From: Streptomyces scabichelini | Lineage (GTDB): Bacteria; Actinomycetota; Actinomycetes; Streptomycetales; Streptomycetaceae | DNA length: 62,394 bases | Direction of reading: 5' to 3' | Assembly: GCF_011045015.1 (NCBI RefSeq) | Contig: NZ_JAAKZY010000033.1 | Coordinates: forward strand, 1-62,394 | Shown here: in pieces, positions 25,204 to 33,576 of the stretch | Layout of the letters: each line of letters begins with the position of its first letter | Position numbering within the stretch: position 1 is the stretch's first letter | Position numbers and translations under genes: made by a program | Notes under the pieces: generated by a model | Told to the model about the DNA's origin: nothing | Databases searched by the model: none | What the model saw: the letters and a program-made list of their open reading frames with translations, nothing else

Positions 25204-26313
25204 TCACAGCCAGCCGTTGCGCTTCAGCGTGCGGTGGATCGCGAAGCAGATGGTCACGGTCAGCCCCATCACCAGCGGGTACCCGAACCTCCAGTGCAGC
25301 TCCGGCATGTAGTCGAAGTTCATGCCGTACACCCCGCACACCATCGTCGGTACGGCGATGATCGCCGCCCAGGACGTGATCTTGCGCATGTCCTCGTTCT
25401 GCGCGACGGAGGCCTGCGCGAGATTGGCCTGGAGGATCGAGTTGAGGAGCTCGTCGAAGCCGAGAACCTGCTCCTGGACGCGGGCGAGGTGGTCGGCGAC
25501 ATCGCGGAAGTACTTCTGGATGTCGGGGTCCACGAGCCGCATCGGCTTCTCGCTCAGGTCCTGCATCGGCCGCAGCAGCGGCGACACCGCCCGCTTGAAC
25601 TCCAGTACCTCACGCTTGAGCTGGTAGATCCGCGCCGAGTCGACACCGCGCGAGGTCCCGCCCTTGCGCCCCGGCGAGAACACCGCCGTCTCAACCTCGT
25701 CGATGTCGTCCTGCACGGCGTCCGCGACCGCGATGTACCCGTCGACGACATGGTCGGCGATGGAGTGGAGCACGGCCGACGGCCCTTTGGCGAGCAGTTC
25801 GGGGTCGTCCTGCAGCCGGTGCCGCAACGCCCGCAGCGAGCCCTGTCCGCCGTGCCGCACGGTGATGAAGAAGTCCCGGCCGGTGAAGCACATCACCTCG
25901 CCGGTCTCCACGATCTCGCTGGTGTCGGTGAGTTCGTCGTGCTCCACGTAGTGGATGGTTTTGAAGACGGTGAACAGCGTGTCGTCGTAGCGCTCCAGCT
26001 TGGGCCGCTGGTGGGCGTGGACCGCGTCCTCGACGGCGAGCGGGTGCAGCCCGAACTCACCGGCGATGACGGAGAATTCGTCCTCCGTCGGCTCGTGCAG
26101 CCCGATCCAGGCGAAACCGCCGTCACGGCGCACCTGGAGCATCGCCTCATGGGGCGTGAGGGCGGCGGGGAACGGGACGCGGGCGCCGTCGCGGTAGATG
26201 GCGCAGTCCACGACGGCCGAATTCGTTCCGGCCGCGCGGGTGGTGTCGTACGTGCCGCCGTCCTTGCGCAGCGAGGGGCGGACCGCGGCGCGCAGGTCTC
26301 GGATCATCGACAT
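25204..26313 (-). CDS. corA: CorA-type magnesium/cobalt transporter
   Basis: 369 aa. A large N-terminal cytoplasmic funnel domain (GFAWIGLHEPTEDEF; AVEDAVHAHQRPKLERYDD; VMCFTGRDFFITVRHG) is followed by long stalk helices. Two C-terminal helices end the protein, the first ending with the selectivity motif YGMNFDYMPE. The last helix and basic tail (ICFAIHRTLKRNGW) fit CorA. It forms a pentameric Mg2+ channel in the inner membrane. The ATG at 26313 has AAGGAG at good spacing. The 514-bp untranslated region upstream is unusually long for this window and could hold regulation. Confidence 0.94.
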   Translation of the reverse strand: MSMIRDLRAAVRPSLRKDGGTYDTTRAAGTNSAVVDCAIYRDGARVPFPAALTPHEAMLQVRRDGGFAWIGLHEPTEDEFSVIAGEFGLHPLAVEDAVHAHQRPKLERYDDTLFTVFKTIHYVEHDELTDTSEIVETGEVMCFTGRDFFITVRHGGQGSLRALRHRLQDDPELLAKGPSAVLHSIADHVVDGYIAVADAVQDDIDEVETAVFSPGRKGGTSRGVDSARIYQLKREVLEFKRAVSPLLRPMQDLSEKPMRLVDPDIQKYFRDVADHLARVQEQVLGFDELLNSILQANLAQASVAQNEDMRKITSWAAIIAVPTMVCGVYGMNFDYMPELHWRFGYPLVMGLTVTICFAIHRTLKRNGWL

Positions 26314-26760
26314 GGCAGGCTCCTTCGCGAACGAGAGCCGCCCGGCAACGGTTGAAGCTACCCGGAATGGGGACGTCCTGACTGCGGATGTTTGGCACGT
26401 CCACAAAGCGGGGAGCACCGCACCGTCGCGGTGGCAGCTTCGCTACTGATACAGATCAGAAAACTCAGACAGATCAGGCAAAACGAAGTGCTCTTCCGTC
26501 GTGCACCGACACGCATGACGCGAGTGCGGGAGGCGGCAGCCAGTAGAGCTCGGGTTTTGAGGAACTCAGCAGCCGGAAGAGCGGGTGGTACTGCACGGTC
26601 GACTTCGATCCATGGAGCCCCACCTCCTCCGGCCGGTCCCCCGTAGGGGAGGTCCATCCCCCTCAGGGGAGTGTCTTGCGTCGGGACTCGAGAGCGACGC
26701 TTCTGCGTGCTGCCCCGACCAGCGGCCAAGACTATCAGCCGACCGGCGTGTCAAGTCGTC
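26314..26760 (-). promoter_or_regulatory. Long corA upstream region with paired triloop hairpins
   Basis: No gene is supported in 26314-26827. Two short hairpins with 3-nt loops lie 20 bp apart: CCCC-GTA-GGGG (26639-26649) and CCCC-TCA-GGGG (26659-26669), plus strand. A T-rich, CAGATCAG-repeat stretch lies at 26446-26480. TTGACA on the minus strand at 26749-26754 has no well-spaced -10. The layout is compatible with a structured leader RNA for corA, but I find no match to the known M-box sequence. Confidence 0.3.
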
Positions 26761-26827
26761 GCTTTGCCTTTTGTCGGCCCGGGGATCGGTGGTAACCCCC
26801 CGAAAAGACGCAGCTTATGCTCGCCGT

Positions 26828-27424
26828 ATGGCTGATGTTCTTCCTTTGGTGGAGGCCCGGTTGCGTACCGCGCTGGGCGAACCGGACGCGCGCGCCGCGG
26901 TCACCTTTCTCGGCACGGACCGCATCGAGGTGCTCCGCTTCAGCGGCGGAGCCGCCGGGGAAGAGGTCATCCGCTACGCCACGCTCGGCATGTCCGCCCA
27001 GCCGATGGCCGACCCGACGGCGGCCCTCGCCGATCCGCTCAAGGGTCCGCGCGCCGAGCTGGTCCTCTCCGTACGCGCGGGCGTCGCCGACACCGACAAG
27101 GTGCTCCGCCCGCTCGCCGTACTGGCCGCCTCTCCGCAGGTCGAGGGCCTGGTCGTGGCTCCCGGCGCCTCGCTCGACGTCGGTGAACCCCTGTGGCCCG
27201 GCGCTCCCTTCACCTCCGTGCTCGTCGCCGAGCCGGGTGGCCTGGTCGAGGACCTGGACCTGGACGCCCCCCTCGATCCCGTACGTTTTCTGCCACTGCT
27301 CCCGATGACGCCGAACGAGGCGGCGTGGAAGCGGGTGCACGGCGCGCAGGCCCTCCAGGAGCGCTGGCTCACCGGCGGAACGGACCTGCGCGACCCCTCG
27401 CGCAAGTCCGTGTCCCTGGACTGA
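26828..27424 (+). CDS. Suppressor-of-fused (SUFU) domain protein
   Basis: 198 aa. The bacterial SUFU-like fold is indicated by VIRYATLGMSAQPM, RAELVLSVRAG, the hydrophobic-charged LRPLAVLAASPQVEGLVVAPGASL and the C-terminal LPLLPMTPNEAAWKRVHGAQAL. In bacteria this domain is often an immunity or adaptor protein, but no toxin gene is adjacent. This single-domain form is a conserved streptomycete gene of unknown role. ATG at 26828; the ribosome site is weak. Convergent with the MFS gene, separated by a 16-bp repeat array. Confidence 0.85.
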   Translation: MADVLPLVEARLRTALGEPDARAAVTFLGTDRIEVLRFSGGAAGEEVIRYATLGMSAQPMADPTAALADPLKGPRAELVLSVRAGVADTDKVLRPLAVLAASPQVEGLVVAPGASLDVGEPLWPGAPFTSVLVAEPGGLVEDLDLDAPLDPVRFLPLLPMTPNEAAWKRVHGAQALQERWLTGGTDLRDPSRKSVSLD

Positions 27425-27475
27425 CCCTCAACCGTTCGCCGGAACCGGCCAGTTGGGAATGTCACACTCGCTCAG

Positions 27476-27555
27476 CCGGCAACTCGCTCAGTCGGGAATC
27501 CACTCGGCCGGGAATCCACTCAGTTGGCAACTCGCCCAGCCGGCAACTCGCTCAG
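27476..27555. repeat. Five 16-bp tandem units at the MFS stop codon
   Basis: Units CCGGCAACTCGCTCAG, TCGGGAATCCACTCGG, CCGGGAATCCACTCAG, TTGGCAACTCGCCCAG and CCGGCAACTCGCTCAG. The last contains the minus-strand TGA (27552-27554). First and fifth units are identical; the two internal kinds alternate. Confidence 0.92.
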
Positions 27556-28811
27556 TTGGCGAAGACGCTGACGCCGTCCTCGGTCGCGTGCCGCGGCTCC
27601 AGCTCCTCGGCTTCGTGAGTCAACGCGTTCCGGCGTACGAGGACGACGAGCGCACCGAGCACGGCCGTGACCGCCGCGACCACGAACGGCATGTGCATGT
27701 CGCTCCACTCCTCGATCTTCGGCGCGAAGTACGGGGCCGCCGCGGCCGCGAACCAGCGCACGAAGTTGTAGCCGGCGCTCGCCACCGGGCGCGGTGCGTC
27801 CGAGACGCCGAGGGCGAGTTCGGTGTAGACGGTGTTGTTCACGCCGATGAGGGCGCCGGACAGGATCGTGCAGACGACGGCGGTGGTGTGGCTGCCGTAG
27901 CCGAGGACGAGGACGTCGGCCGCGAGCAGCACCAGCGAGCCGCCGAGCACCTTCAGTGAGCCGAACCGCTCCTGCAGGCGCGGCGCCACGACCACCGAGA
28001 ACACCGCGAGCAGCACACCCCAGGCGAAGAAGACCGCCCCGGACCGGTACGGGCTCATGTCCAGCACGAACGGTGTGAAGGCCAGCACGGTGAAGAACGT
28101 GTAGTTGTAGAAGAACGCCGAGGCGGCGGCCGAGGCGAGCCCGCCGTGACCGAGCGCCTTGACCGGGTCGAGCAGCGACGTCTGCCGCGCGGGCTTCGGC
28201 TGTTCCCTGAGGAACGCCGTGATGCACAGGAACCCGACGGCCATCAGGAACGCGGTGCCGAAGAACGGATAGCGCCAGTTCGCGTCCCCGAGCAGCGCGC
28301 CCAGCAGCGGCCCGCAGGCCATGCCCAGGCCGAGGGCGGACTCGTACAGCAGGATCGCCGCGGCGCTCCCACCGGCCGCCGAGCCGACGATGACGGCGAG
28401 GGCCGTCGACACGAACAGCGCGTTGCCGAGGCCCCAGCCCGCCCGGAAGCCGACGAGTTCGCCGACCGATCCGGACGTGCCGGAGAGCGCGGCGAAGACC
28501 ACGACGAGGGCGAGGCCGAGGAGCAGGGTCCTGCGGCCGCCGATCCGGCTGGAGACGAAGCCGGTGATCAGCATGGCGATGGCGGTGATCAGGAAGTACG
28601 AGGTGAAGAGCAGGGAGACCTGACTCGCCGTGGCGTCCAGGCCCTTGGCGATGGACGGCAGGATCGGATCGACGAGCCCGATCCCCATGAAGGCGACGAC
28701 GGACGCCCCGGCGGTCGCCCAGACCGCCTTCGGCTGACGCAGGATGCCCGTGGCTCCCGTGGCTCCCGCATCGAACGGGTCCCCGTCGGCGGGACCTCCT
28801 GTGGTGCTCAT
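27552..28811 (-). CDS. MFS transporter (drug/metabolite efflux type)
   Basis: 419 aa with about 12 predicted helices. An early motif-A-like segment between helices 2 and 3 reads GFVSSRIGGRRTLLLG. Helix 1 is SVVAFMGIGLVDPILPSI and helix 5 carries a motif-C-like GLGMACGPLLGALLG, the antiporter signature of efflux members. The substrate cannot be read from sequence. ATG at 28811 with AAGGAG upstream and an AT-rich promoter. No regulator gene lies beside it. Confidence 0.9.
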   Translation of the reverse strand: MSTTGGPADGDPFDAGATGATGILRQPKAVWATAGASVVAFMGIGLVDPILPSIAKGLDATASQVSLLFTSYFLITAIAMLITGFVSSRIGGRRTLLLGLALVVVFAALSGTSGSVGELVGFRAGWGLGNALFVSTALAVIVGSAAGGSAAAILLYESALGLGMACGPLLGALLGDANWRYPFFGTAFLMAVGFLCITAFLREQPKPARQTSLLDPVKALGHGGLASAAASAFFYNYTFFTVLAFTPFVLDMSPYRSGAVFFAWGVLLAVFSVVVAPRLQERFGSLKVLGGSLVLLAADVLVLGYGSHTTAVVCTILSGALIGVNNTVYTELALGVSDAPRPVASAGYNFVRWFAAAAAPYFAPKIEEWSDMHMPFVVAAVTAVLGALVVLVRRNALTHEAEELEPRHATEDGVSVFAN

Positions 28812-28841
28812 GGCTGCTCCTTCATCGTTGACGGATACACA

Positions 28842-28870
28842 TAATAAGTTAGCGAATCTAATTAGTGCAA
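28842..28870 (-). promoter_or_regulatory. Candidate promoter of the MFS gene
   Basis: On the minus strand TTGCAC (28865-28870) and TTATTA (28842-28847) are separated by exactly 17 bp in an unusually AT-rich stretch. Two direct copies of ATTAGAT overlap the spacer and -35 region and could be an operator. Confidence 0.5.
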
Positions 28871-28957
28871 GCTACATCTAATTTTTCCCGGTCATGGGCA
28901 CGCCGGACGGGTGATCGTCCTTGACGCGGCGACAGCCCTGGAGGACCGTTGGGGCCT

Positions 28958-29599
28958 ATGAGGGGCGAACCCAGTTGCCCGAAGTGTGGTGGCCGGGTCA
29001 GGGCTCCCGGACTCTTTGCCGACTCCTGGCAGTGTGATGTGCACGGTCCCGTGCACCCGCTGCAGCCCGTGATCCCGCCCAGCGTCGAGGCCCTCAGCGT
29101 CGTGGTGCACCGTGCGCGCGTACCGGTGTGGATGCCCTGGCCGCTGCCGGTCGGCTGGCTGTTCACGGGCGCGGCCTTCGCGGGCGACGACCGCAGTGGC
29201 GGCCGTGCCACGGCCGTGGCGTGCTCGGGACCGGGCCCGCTCGGCGGCGTGGGAGAGCTGGTGCTCATCGCCGAGGAACTCGGCGTCGGCCTCGGCGCGC
29301 GGTACGCGGGCGTCGACGGCCCCGACCCGGGCCCGTACATGAACGTCGAGAAGCCGGCCCAGGCGAAGGTCCTCGCGGCGGGCCGTCCGACCCCGCTCTG
29401 GCTCGTCTCCGGCTCCCCCGACGACCGCGCCGTCTTCGCCGGCGAGGCCCGTGGGCTGTGGCTGTGGGCGGTCGTCTGGCCCGAGCAGTCGGGGCTGCTG
29501 ATGTATGACGAGCTGGTACTGACCGACCTGCGGGACGCGGGCGCGGAGGTGGACCTGCTGCCGTGCGGGGCTCTGTCACCGCGCATTCTTGAGCCGTGA
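28958..29599 (+). CDS. Zinc-ribbon protein (DUF6758-like), function unknown
   Basis: About 213 aa. The N-terminus MRGEPSCPKCGGRVRAPG contains CxxC; a second pair is probably the Cys and His of SWQCDVHGPVHPL, giving a small zinc ribbon. The remainder contains VPVWMPWPLPVGWLFTGAAF and SGPGPLGGVGELVLIAEELG, with no catalytic motif I recognise. Similar streptomycete proteins are annotated as DUF6758 (recollection). ATG 28958 taken as start; a TTG at 28949 sits closer to the GGAGG at 28940 and is possible. Confidence 0.8.
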   Translation: MRGEPSCPKCGGRVRAPGLFADSWQCDVHGPVHPLQPVIPPSVEALSVVVHRARVPVWMPWPLPVGWLFTGAAFAGDDRSGGRATAVACSGPGPLGGVGELVLIAEELGVGLGARYAGVDGPDPGPYMNVEKPAQAKVLAAGRPTPLWLVSGSPDDRAVFAGEARGLWLWAVVWPEQSGLLMYDELVLTDLRDAGAEVDLLPCGALSPRILEP

Positions 29600-29725
29600 G
29601 AAGATCGGCTCTGCTTCGCTTGTGTGAAAACCGGCGAGGCACCGTAACCATTGATTGAGTAACCACCGCGGCGAGCAACCACGTCCGCGAGAGCGGCGCC
29701 GGTTTAGGCGCAAGGAGGGGTGCAC

Positions 29726-30592
29726 GTGCGCATCGATCTGCACACCCACTCCACCGCTTCCGACGGTACGGACACCCCGGCCGAGTTGGTGCGCAATGCC
29801 GCCGCGGCCGGTCTGGACGTCGTCGCGCTGACCGACCACGACACCACCCGTGGATACGCCGAGGCCATCGCCGCGGTCCCGGACGGTCTCACCCTCGTCA
29901 CCGGTGCCGAACTCTCCTGCCGCCTCGACGGCGTGGGCCTGCACATGCTGGCGTACCTCTTCGATCCTGACGAGCCCGACCTGCTGCGCGAGCGCGAGCT
30001 CGTACGCGACGACCGGGTGCCGCGGGCCCACGGGATGATCCGTAAGCTCCAGGAGCTGGGCGTGCCGGTGACCTGGGAGCAGGTGGCGCGGATCGCGGGC
30101 GACGGGTCCGTGGGGCGGCCGCACATCGCGACCGCGCTGGTCGAGCTGGGCGTCGTGCCCAGCGTCTCCGACGCCTTCACGCCCGAATGGCTCGCCGACG
30201 GCGGCCGCGCGTACGTCGAGAAGCACGAGTCGGATCCCTTCGAGGCGATCCGGCTGGTCAAGGCCGCGGGCGGCGTCACCGTCTTCGCGCATCCCGCCGC
30301 GGCCAAGCGGGGACAGGTCGTGCCGGAGTCCGCGATCGCCGAGCTCGCGGCGGCCGGGCTCGACGGGATCGAGGTCGACCACATGGACCACGAGCCGGCC
30401 ACCCGGGGCCGGCTCCGGGGCCTTGCGGCCGAGTTGGGGCTGCTGGCGACCGGGTCCAGCGACTATCACGGCAGCCGCAAGACGTGTGTGCTCGGGGAGT
30501 TCACCACGGACCCCGAGATCTACGGGGAGATCACGCGGCGGGCCACGGGGGCGTTTCCGGTGCCGGGCGCGGGCGGGGCAGCGGGAGTCTGA
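29726..30592 (+). CDS. PHP-domain phosphoesterase
   Basis: 288 aa. It begins with the PHP metal motif RIDLHTHSTASDGT. ALTDHDTTRGY, GAELSC, HIATALVELG, VFAHPAA and GSSDYHG supply the remaining His/Asp ligands of a trinuclear metal centre. The form is stand-alone, of the YciV/RNase AM-like group that hydrolyses 3',5'-bisphosphonucleotides or trims RNA 5' ends; the exact substrate is inference. I chose the GTG at 29726 because AAGGAGGGG ends 6 nt before it; a GTG at 29720 overlaps that site. MarC follows after 63 bp. Confidence 0.9.
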   Translation: MRIDLHTHSTASDGTDTPAELVRNAAAAGLDVVALTDHDTTRGYAEAIAAVPDGLTLVTGAELSCRLDGVGLHMLAYLFDPDEPDLLRERELVRDDRVPRAHGMIRKLQELGVPVTWEQVARIAGDGSVGRPHIATALVELGVVPSVSDAFTPEWLADGGRAYVEKHESDPFEAIRLVKAAGGVTVFAHPAAAKRGQVVPESAIAELAAAGLDGIEVDHMDHEPATRGRLRGLAAELGLLATGSSDYHGSRKTCVLGEFTTDPEIYGEITRRATGAFPVPGAGGAAGV

Positions 30593-30655
30593 CCCTCTCC
30601 CGTCCCGGGGGCTCTGCCCCTCTCTGTCGCACCCCTTCCCACACCAAGGCTCACC

Positions 30656-31261
30656 GTGTTCGACCTCGCCGTCTTCGGCTCGCTCTTCCTGACCCTCTTC
30701 GTCATCATGGATCCCCCTGGGATCACCCCGATCTTCCTCGCGCTGACGGCCGGACGGCCCGCGAAGGTGCAGAAGCGGATGGCGTTCCAGGCCGTCTGCG
30801 TGGCCGGCGGCGTGATCACGGTGTTCGGGCTGCTCGGGCATCAGATCCTGAACTACCTGCATGTGTCCGTGCCCGCCCTGATGATCGCGGGCGGTCTGCT
30901 GCTTCTGCTGATCGCCCTCGATCTGCTCACCGGCAAGACCGACGAGCCCAAGCAGACGAAGGACGTCAACGCCGCCCTCGTACCCCTGGGCATACCGCTC
31001 CTCGCGGGACCGGGCGCGATCGTGTCCGTCATCCTCGCGGTGCAGAAGGCCGACGGCGTCGCGGCGCAGGTGTCCGTGTGGACGGCGATCGTCGCCATCC
31101 ATGTCGTGCTGTGGCTGGTGATGCGGTACTCGCTGCTGATCATCCGCGTCATCAAGGACGGCGGCGTGGTCCTGGTGACCCGGCTCGCGGGCATGATGCT
31201 CTCCGCGATCGCCGTGCAGCAGATCATCAACGGAGTCACGCAGGTGATCAAGGGGAGCTGA
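30656..31261 (+). CDS. MarC-family integral membrane protein
   Basis: 201 aa with six helices. Family signatures: LFVIMDPPGITPIFLALT (first half), VPLGIPLLAGPGAIVSVIL (second half, inverted repeat of the first), and a C-terminal RLAGMMLSAIAVQQIINGV. MarC proteins are named for the mar locus but have no proven transport substrate; the old idea of antibiotic efflux was not supported. GTG start at 30656. The TGA is embedded in a 23-bp tandem repeat. Confidence 0.92.
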   Translation: MFDLAVFGSLFLTLFVIMDPPGITPIFLALTAGRPAKVQKRMAFQAVCVAGGVITVFGLLGHQILNYLHVSVPALMIAGGLLLLLIALDLLTGKTDEPKQTKDVNAALVPLGIPLLAGPGAIVSVILAVQKADGVAAQVSVWTAIVAIHVVLWLVMRYSLLIIRVIKDGGVVLVTRLAGMMLSAIAVQQIINGVTQVIKGS

Positions 31262-31294
31262 AAAGCACCTGCAAGGGGAGCTGAAAAGCGCCTG
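31249..31294. repeat. Two 23-bp tandem units spanning the marC-like stop codon
   Basis: 31249-31271 and 31272-31294 differ at one base. Each contains AAGGGGAGCTGAAAAGC; the TGA in the first is the gene's stop, and the second repeats it. Confidence 0.92.
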
Positions 31295-31317
31295 GTCAAG
31301 GCCTGGCCCGAGCACGC

Positions 31318-31353
31318 AGAACCCCGTACGGCATCGTTACCGTACGGGGTTCT
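31318..31353. terminator. Bidirectional terminator
   Basis: 14-bp perfect stem AGAACCCCGTACGG / CCGTACGGGGTTCT with an 8-nt loop, between convergent MarC and the 50-aa gene. Confidence 0.92.
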
Positions 31354-31377
31354 GAAGTGCTGTCGGGCGTCCGCGTG

Positions 31378-31530
31378 TTATGAGGCCGGAGCTTCGGCCG
31401 GGCGGATCAGGATGCGCTGGCCGATGGCGGCGGCCTGCTGCACGATCCGGTTGACGGAGGCGGCGTCCACGACGGTGCTGTCCACGGCGGTGCCGTCGAC
31501 GTCGTCGAGGCGCATGATTTCGAAGCGCAT
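31378..31530 (-). CDS. 50-aa conserved small protein
   Basis: Begins MRFEIMRLDDVDG and ends IRPAEAPAS, with an internal DAASVNRIVQQAAAIGQRI that should form a helix. I recall near-identical small proteins in many streptomycetes, all hypothetical. The ATG at 31530 is preceded by GGGAGAAG, and the stop is TAA, rare in this GC context. No signal peptide or metal ligands. Its compact alpha/beta pattern with acidic and basic clusters would suit a peptide or RNA-binding accessory factor, but that is a guess. Confidence 0.8.
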   Translation of the reverse strand: MRFEIMRLDDVDGTAVDSTVVDAASVNRIVQQAAAIGQRILIRPAEAPAS

Positions 31531-31635
31531 ATGGCTTCTCCCTTCGTCTGGTCATCCTCCTGGAGGAGAACTACTGGTGGGTGGTTCGCGGGGCTTCTGT
31601 GCCCTGCGTTCCCCATTGAGTCAACGGGATGCTCG

Positions 31636-31664
31636 TTACAAACATTCCCTACGCTAAATAAATT
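31636..31664 (+). promoter_or_regulatory. Candidate promoter of the NYN-domain gene
   Basis: TTACAA (31636-31641) and TAAATT (31659-31664) with 17-bp spacing, in the most AT-rich stretch of the window. About 75 bp upstream of the ATG at 31741. Confidence 0.5.
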
Positions 31665-31740
31665 TTTCGAAAGCCTAATTACTAGCTGGTAGTGGACCGC
31701 TTGTGTTCACACAGTGACGTCCTGCGACAATGAGGCGCAT

Positions 31741-32655
31741 ATGAATGACGACTCCGCGGGCATCGACGCACTGGCCGCCCTCAGTGCGCGTGTCGACCGC
31801 ACGAACGAGCTGCTCCAGCGCATGCTCGCCGAGGTGGCGAAGACGCCGTCCACCCATGCGATCTTCGTCGACGCCGGATATCTGTACGCGGCCGCGGGGC
31901 GGCTCGTGGCCGGCACGGAGGACCGCCGGGCCTTCGATCTGGACGCCGAGGGCCTCATCGAGGCGCTCATCGACAGGGCGCGCACGATCTTCGCGGACAG
32001 CAGGCTGCTGCGCGTCTACTGGTACGACGGGGCACGCCGCCGCATCCACACGGCGGAGCAGCAGTCCATCGCCGAGCTCCCCGACGTCAAGGTCCGGCTG
32101 GGCAACCTCAACGCCAGCAACCAGCAGAAGGGCGTCGACTCCCTGATCCGCAGCGACCTGGAGTCACTGGCCAGACATCGCGCCATCAGCGACGCGGCGC
32201 TCATCGGGGGCGACGAGGACCTGGTCTCCGCGGTCGAGGCGGCGCAGGGGTACGGGGCGCGGGTCCACCTCTGGGGCATCGAGGCGCCGGAGGGGCGCAA
32301 CCAGGCGGAGCCCCTGCTCTGGGAGGTCGACAGCCAGCGGACCTTCGACCTCGAGTTCTTCAAGCCGTACCTCTCACGGCGGACCGCCGCCTCGTACGAC
32401 GCCTCGGCCGCGGCGCGGCCCACGCGGGAGGACGTGCGGTTCGTGGGGGCACAGATCGCCGCGAAGTGGCTGGGGGCGCGGGGCCGGGAGGCACTGGCGG
32501 ACCTGCTGCCCGGGCATCCGTATCTGCCCGGTCCTGTCGACCAGGATCTGCTGGTGGAGGCGGAGGGGCTGCTGCAGTACTCGCTGCGGGGTCAGGCGGA
32601 TCTGCGGCGGGCGCTGCGGGACGGGTTCTGGGGGCACTTGCAGGCGCAGTACTGA
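31741..32655 (+). CDS. NYN-domain (PIN-like nuclease fold) protein
   Basis: 304 aa. An N-terminal short coil (LAALSARVDRTNELLQRMLAEV) precedes the NYN domain: THAIFVDAGYLYAAAG (first catalytic Asp), LLRVYWYDGA, VKVRLGN, QKGVDSLIRSDLESL (Asp) and DAALIGGDEDLVSAV (Asp pair). Three to four acidic residues fit a metal-dependent RNase. The C-terminal ~90 residues hold helices that may be an OST-HTH/LOTUS-like or winged-helix RNA-binding part (VRFVGAQIAAKWLGARGREALADLL). ATG at 31741 with TGAGG upstream. Convergent with a hydrolase gene, with repeats between them. Confidence 0.88.
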   Translation: MNDDSAGIDALAALSARVDRTNELLQRMLAEVAKTPSTHAIFVDAGYLYAAAGRLVAGTEDRRAFDLDAEGLIEALIDRARTIFADSRLLRVYWYDGARRRIHTAEQQSIAELPDVKVRLGNLNASNQQKGVDSLIRSDLESLARHRAISDAALIGGDEDLVSAVEAAQGYGARVHLWGIEAPEGRNQAEPLLWEVDSQRTFDLEFFKPYLSRRTAASYDASAAARPTREDVRFVGAQIAAKWLGARGREALADLLPGHPYLPGPVDQDLLVEAEGLLQYSLRGQADLRRALRDGFWGHLQAQY

Positions 32656-32713
32656 GTCTTTTACTTGGATCTTTGACTTGTGCTTTGGTCTTTTACTTGG
32701 GTCTTTTACTTGG
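32656..32713. repeat. 13-bp tandem repeats between convergent stops
   Basis: GTCTTTTACTTGG occurs at 32656-32668, 32688-32700 and 32701-32713, with a diverged unit (ATCTTTGACTTGT) at 32669-32681. The array starts immediately after the NYN stop and supplies the TAA of the minus-strand hydrolase (32706-32708). Confidence 0.9.
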
Positions 32714-33575
32714 TTTCGGTCTGGCTCCAGAAGGCGGCCAGGGCTTCGGCCGTTTCCAGCGGGCGGTCCGAGTTGGGGGAGTGCTCGGCTCCCCGTACGA
32801 CCGTGCGGTGGGCCTTGAGGCGTACGGCCATGTCGTCCAGGAGGGGCACCGGCCAGGTGTCGTCGGCTTCGCCCGACATGACGTGAAAGGGGAGCGGTAC
32901 GGCGGCCAGGGCGGCGACGCGGTCGGGTTCCGCGCACAACTGGCGGCCCGCGGCGTTGAGTTGAGCGGGGCTGTTGCCGAGCCAGCGCTGCCGTAGCTCT
33001 TCGAGGTCGTCGAGTCCGGCGTCCAGATCCTTCTGGCCGGCCGCGTCCTCCGGGGGCTCCAGCGCCTGGATCGCGTCCCACACCTGCGCCATGTTCATCA
33101 CGGAGAGCGCGTCCCGCAGCAGCTTGACGCGCTGCTGCTGTGAGGGGGAGATCTCGGCCGGCCCCGATGACATGAGGGTGAGCGAGCGGAACGGGGTGGG
33201 GTCCAGCAGTACGGCGGCCCTGGCGACGAGTCCGCCGAACGAGTGGCCGACGAGGTGGACGCGTTCCCGCGGAGTCCCGGTGAGCGTGGTGGTGTCGGTG
33301 AGCGCATCGACCTGGGCGAGTACGTCCCGCGCCAGCTCGTCCTGTGCGTACGGGGTTTCGTCGTCTCTCGGTCCCGGCGTCTCGTACTGGCCCCGGCCGT
33401 CCACGGCGACGGTCCGGTATCCGGCCGCCGCCAGCGGTTCGTGCATCGCGATGAAGTCCTCCTTGCTGCCGGTGAACCCTGGCAGCAGGAGCGCGGTTCC
33501 CTTTGCTTCGACGCCGGGTGCCACGGGGGCGTACCGGGTGCTGCCCTGGCGGCACGGTGGGAACGGCAACGGCAA
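32706..33575 (-). CDS. Alpha/beta-hydrolase
   Basis: About 289 aa. Core motifs: ALLLPGFTGSKEDF (oxyanion region), AVDGRGQYETPGP, nucleophile elbow VHLVGHSFGGL (Ser), MSGEADDTWPV (Asp) and GAEHSPNSDRP (His). This is the esterase/peptidase-like group; the substrate is unknown. The start is unclear: a TTG at 33575 is the earliest option and lies directly after the terminator of the DEAD-box gene. No ribosome site is seen, so translation may begin internally or leaderless. It ends in the 13-bp repeat array. Confidence 0.82.
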   Translation of the reverse strand: MPLPFPPCRQGSTRYAPVAPGVEAKGTALLLPGFTGSKEDFIAMHEPLAAAGYRTVAVDGRGQYETPGPRDDETPYAQDELARDVLAQVDALTDTTTLTGTPRERVHLVGHSFGGLVARAAVLLDPTPFRSLTLMSSGPAEISPSQQQRVKLLRDALSVMNMAQVWDAIQALEPPEDAAGQKDLDAGLDDLEELRQRWLGNSPAQLNAAGRQLCAEPDRVAALAAVPLPFHVMSGEADDTWPVPLLDDMAVRLKAHRTVVRGAEHSPNSDRPLETAEALAAFWSQTETK

Positions 33576-33576
33576 C

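Noticed and set aside
24668..25339. Longer start for the 170-aa hypothetical gene
   Set aside because: The extra 5' part overlaps the corA coding region and has no conserved or coding-like sequence.
26729..26754. TTGACA-based promoter for corA
   Set aside because: The only -10-like hexamers are 12-14 bp away, too close for a standard promoter.
27476..27555. CRISPR or attachment site
   Set aside because: Directly adjacent 16-bp units without spacers, and no integrase or cas gene nearby.
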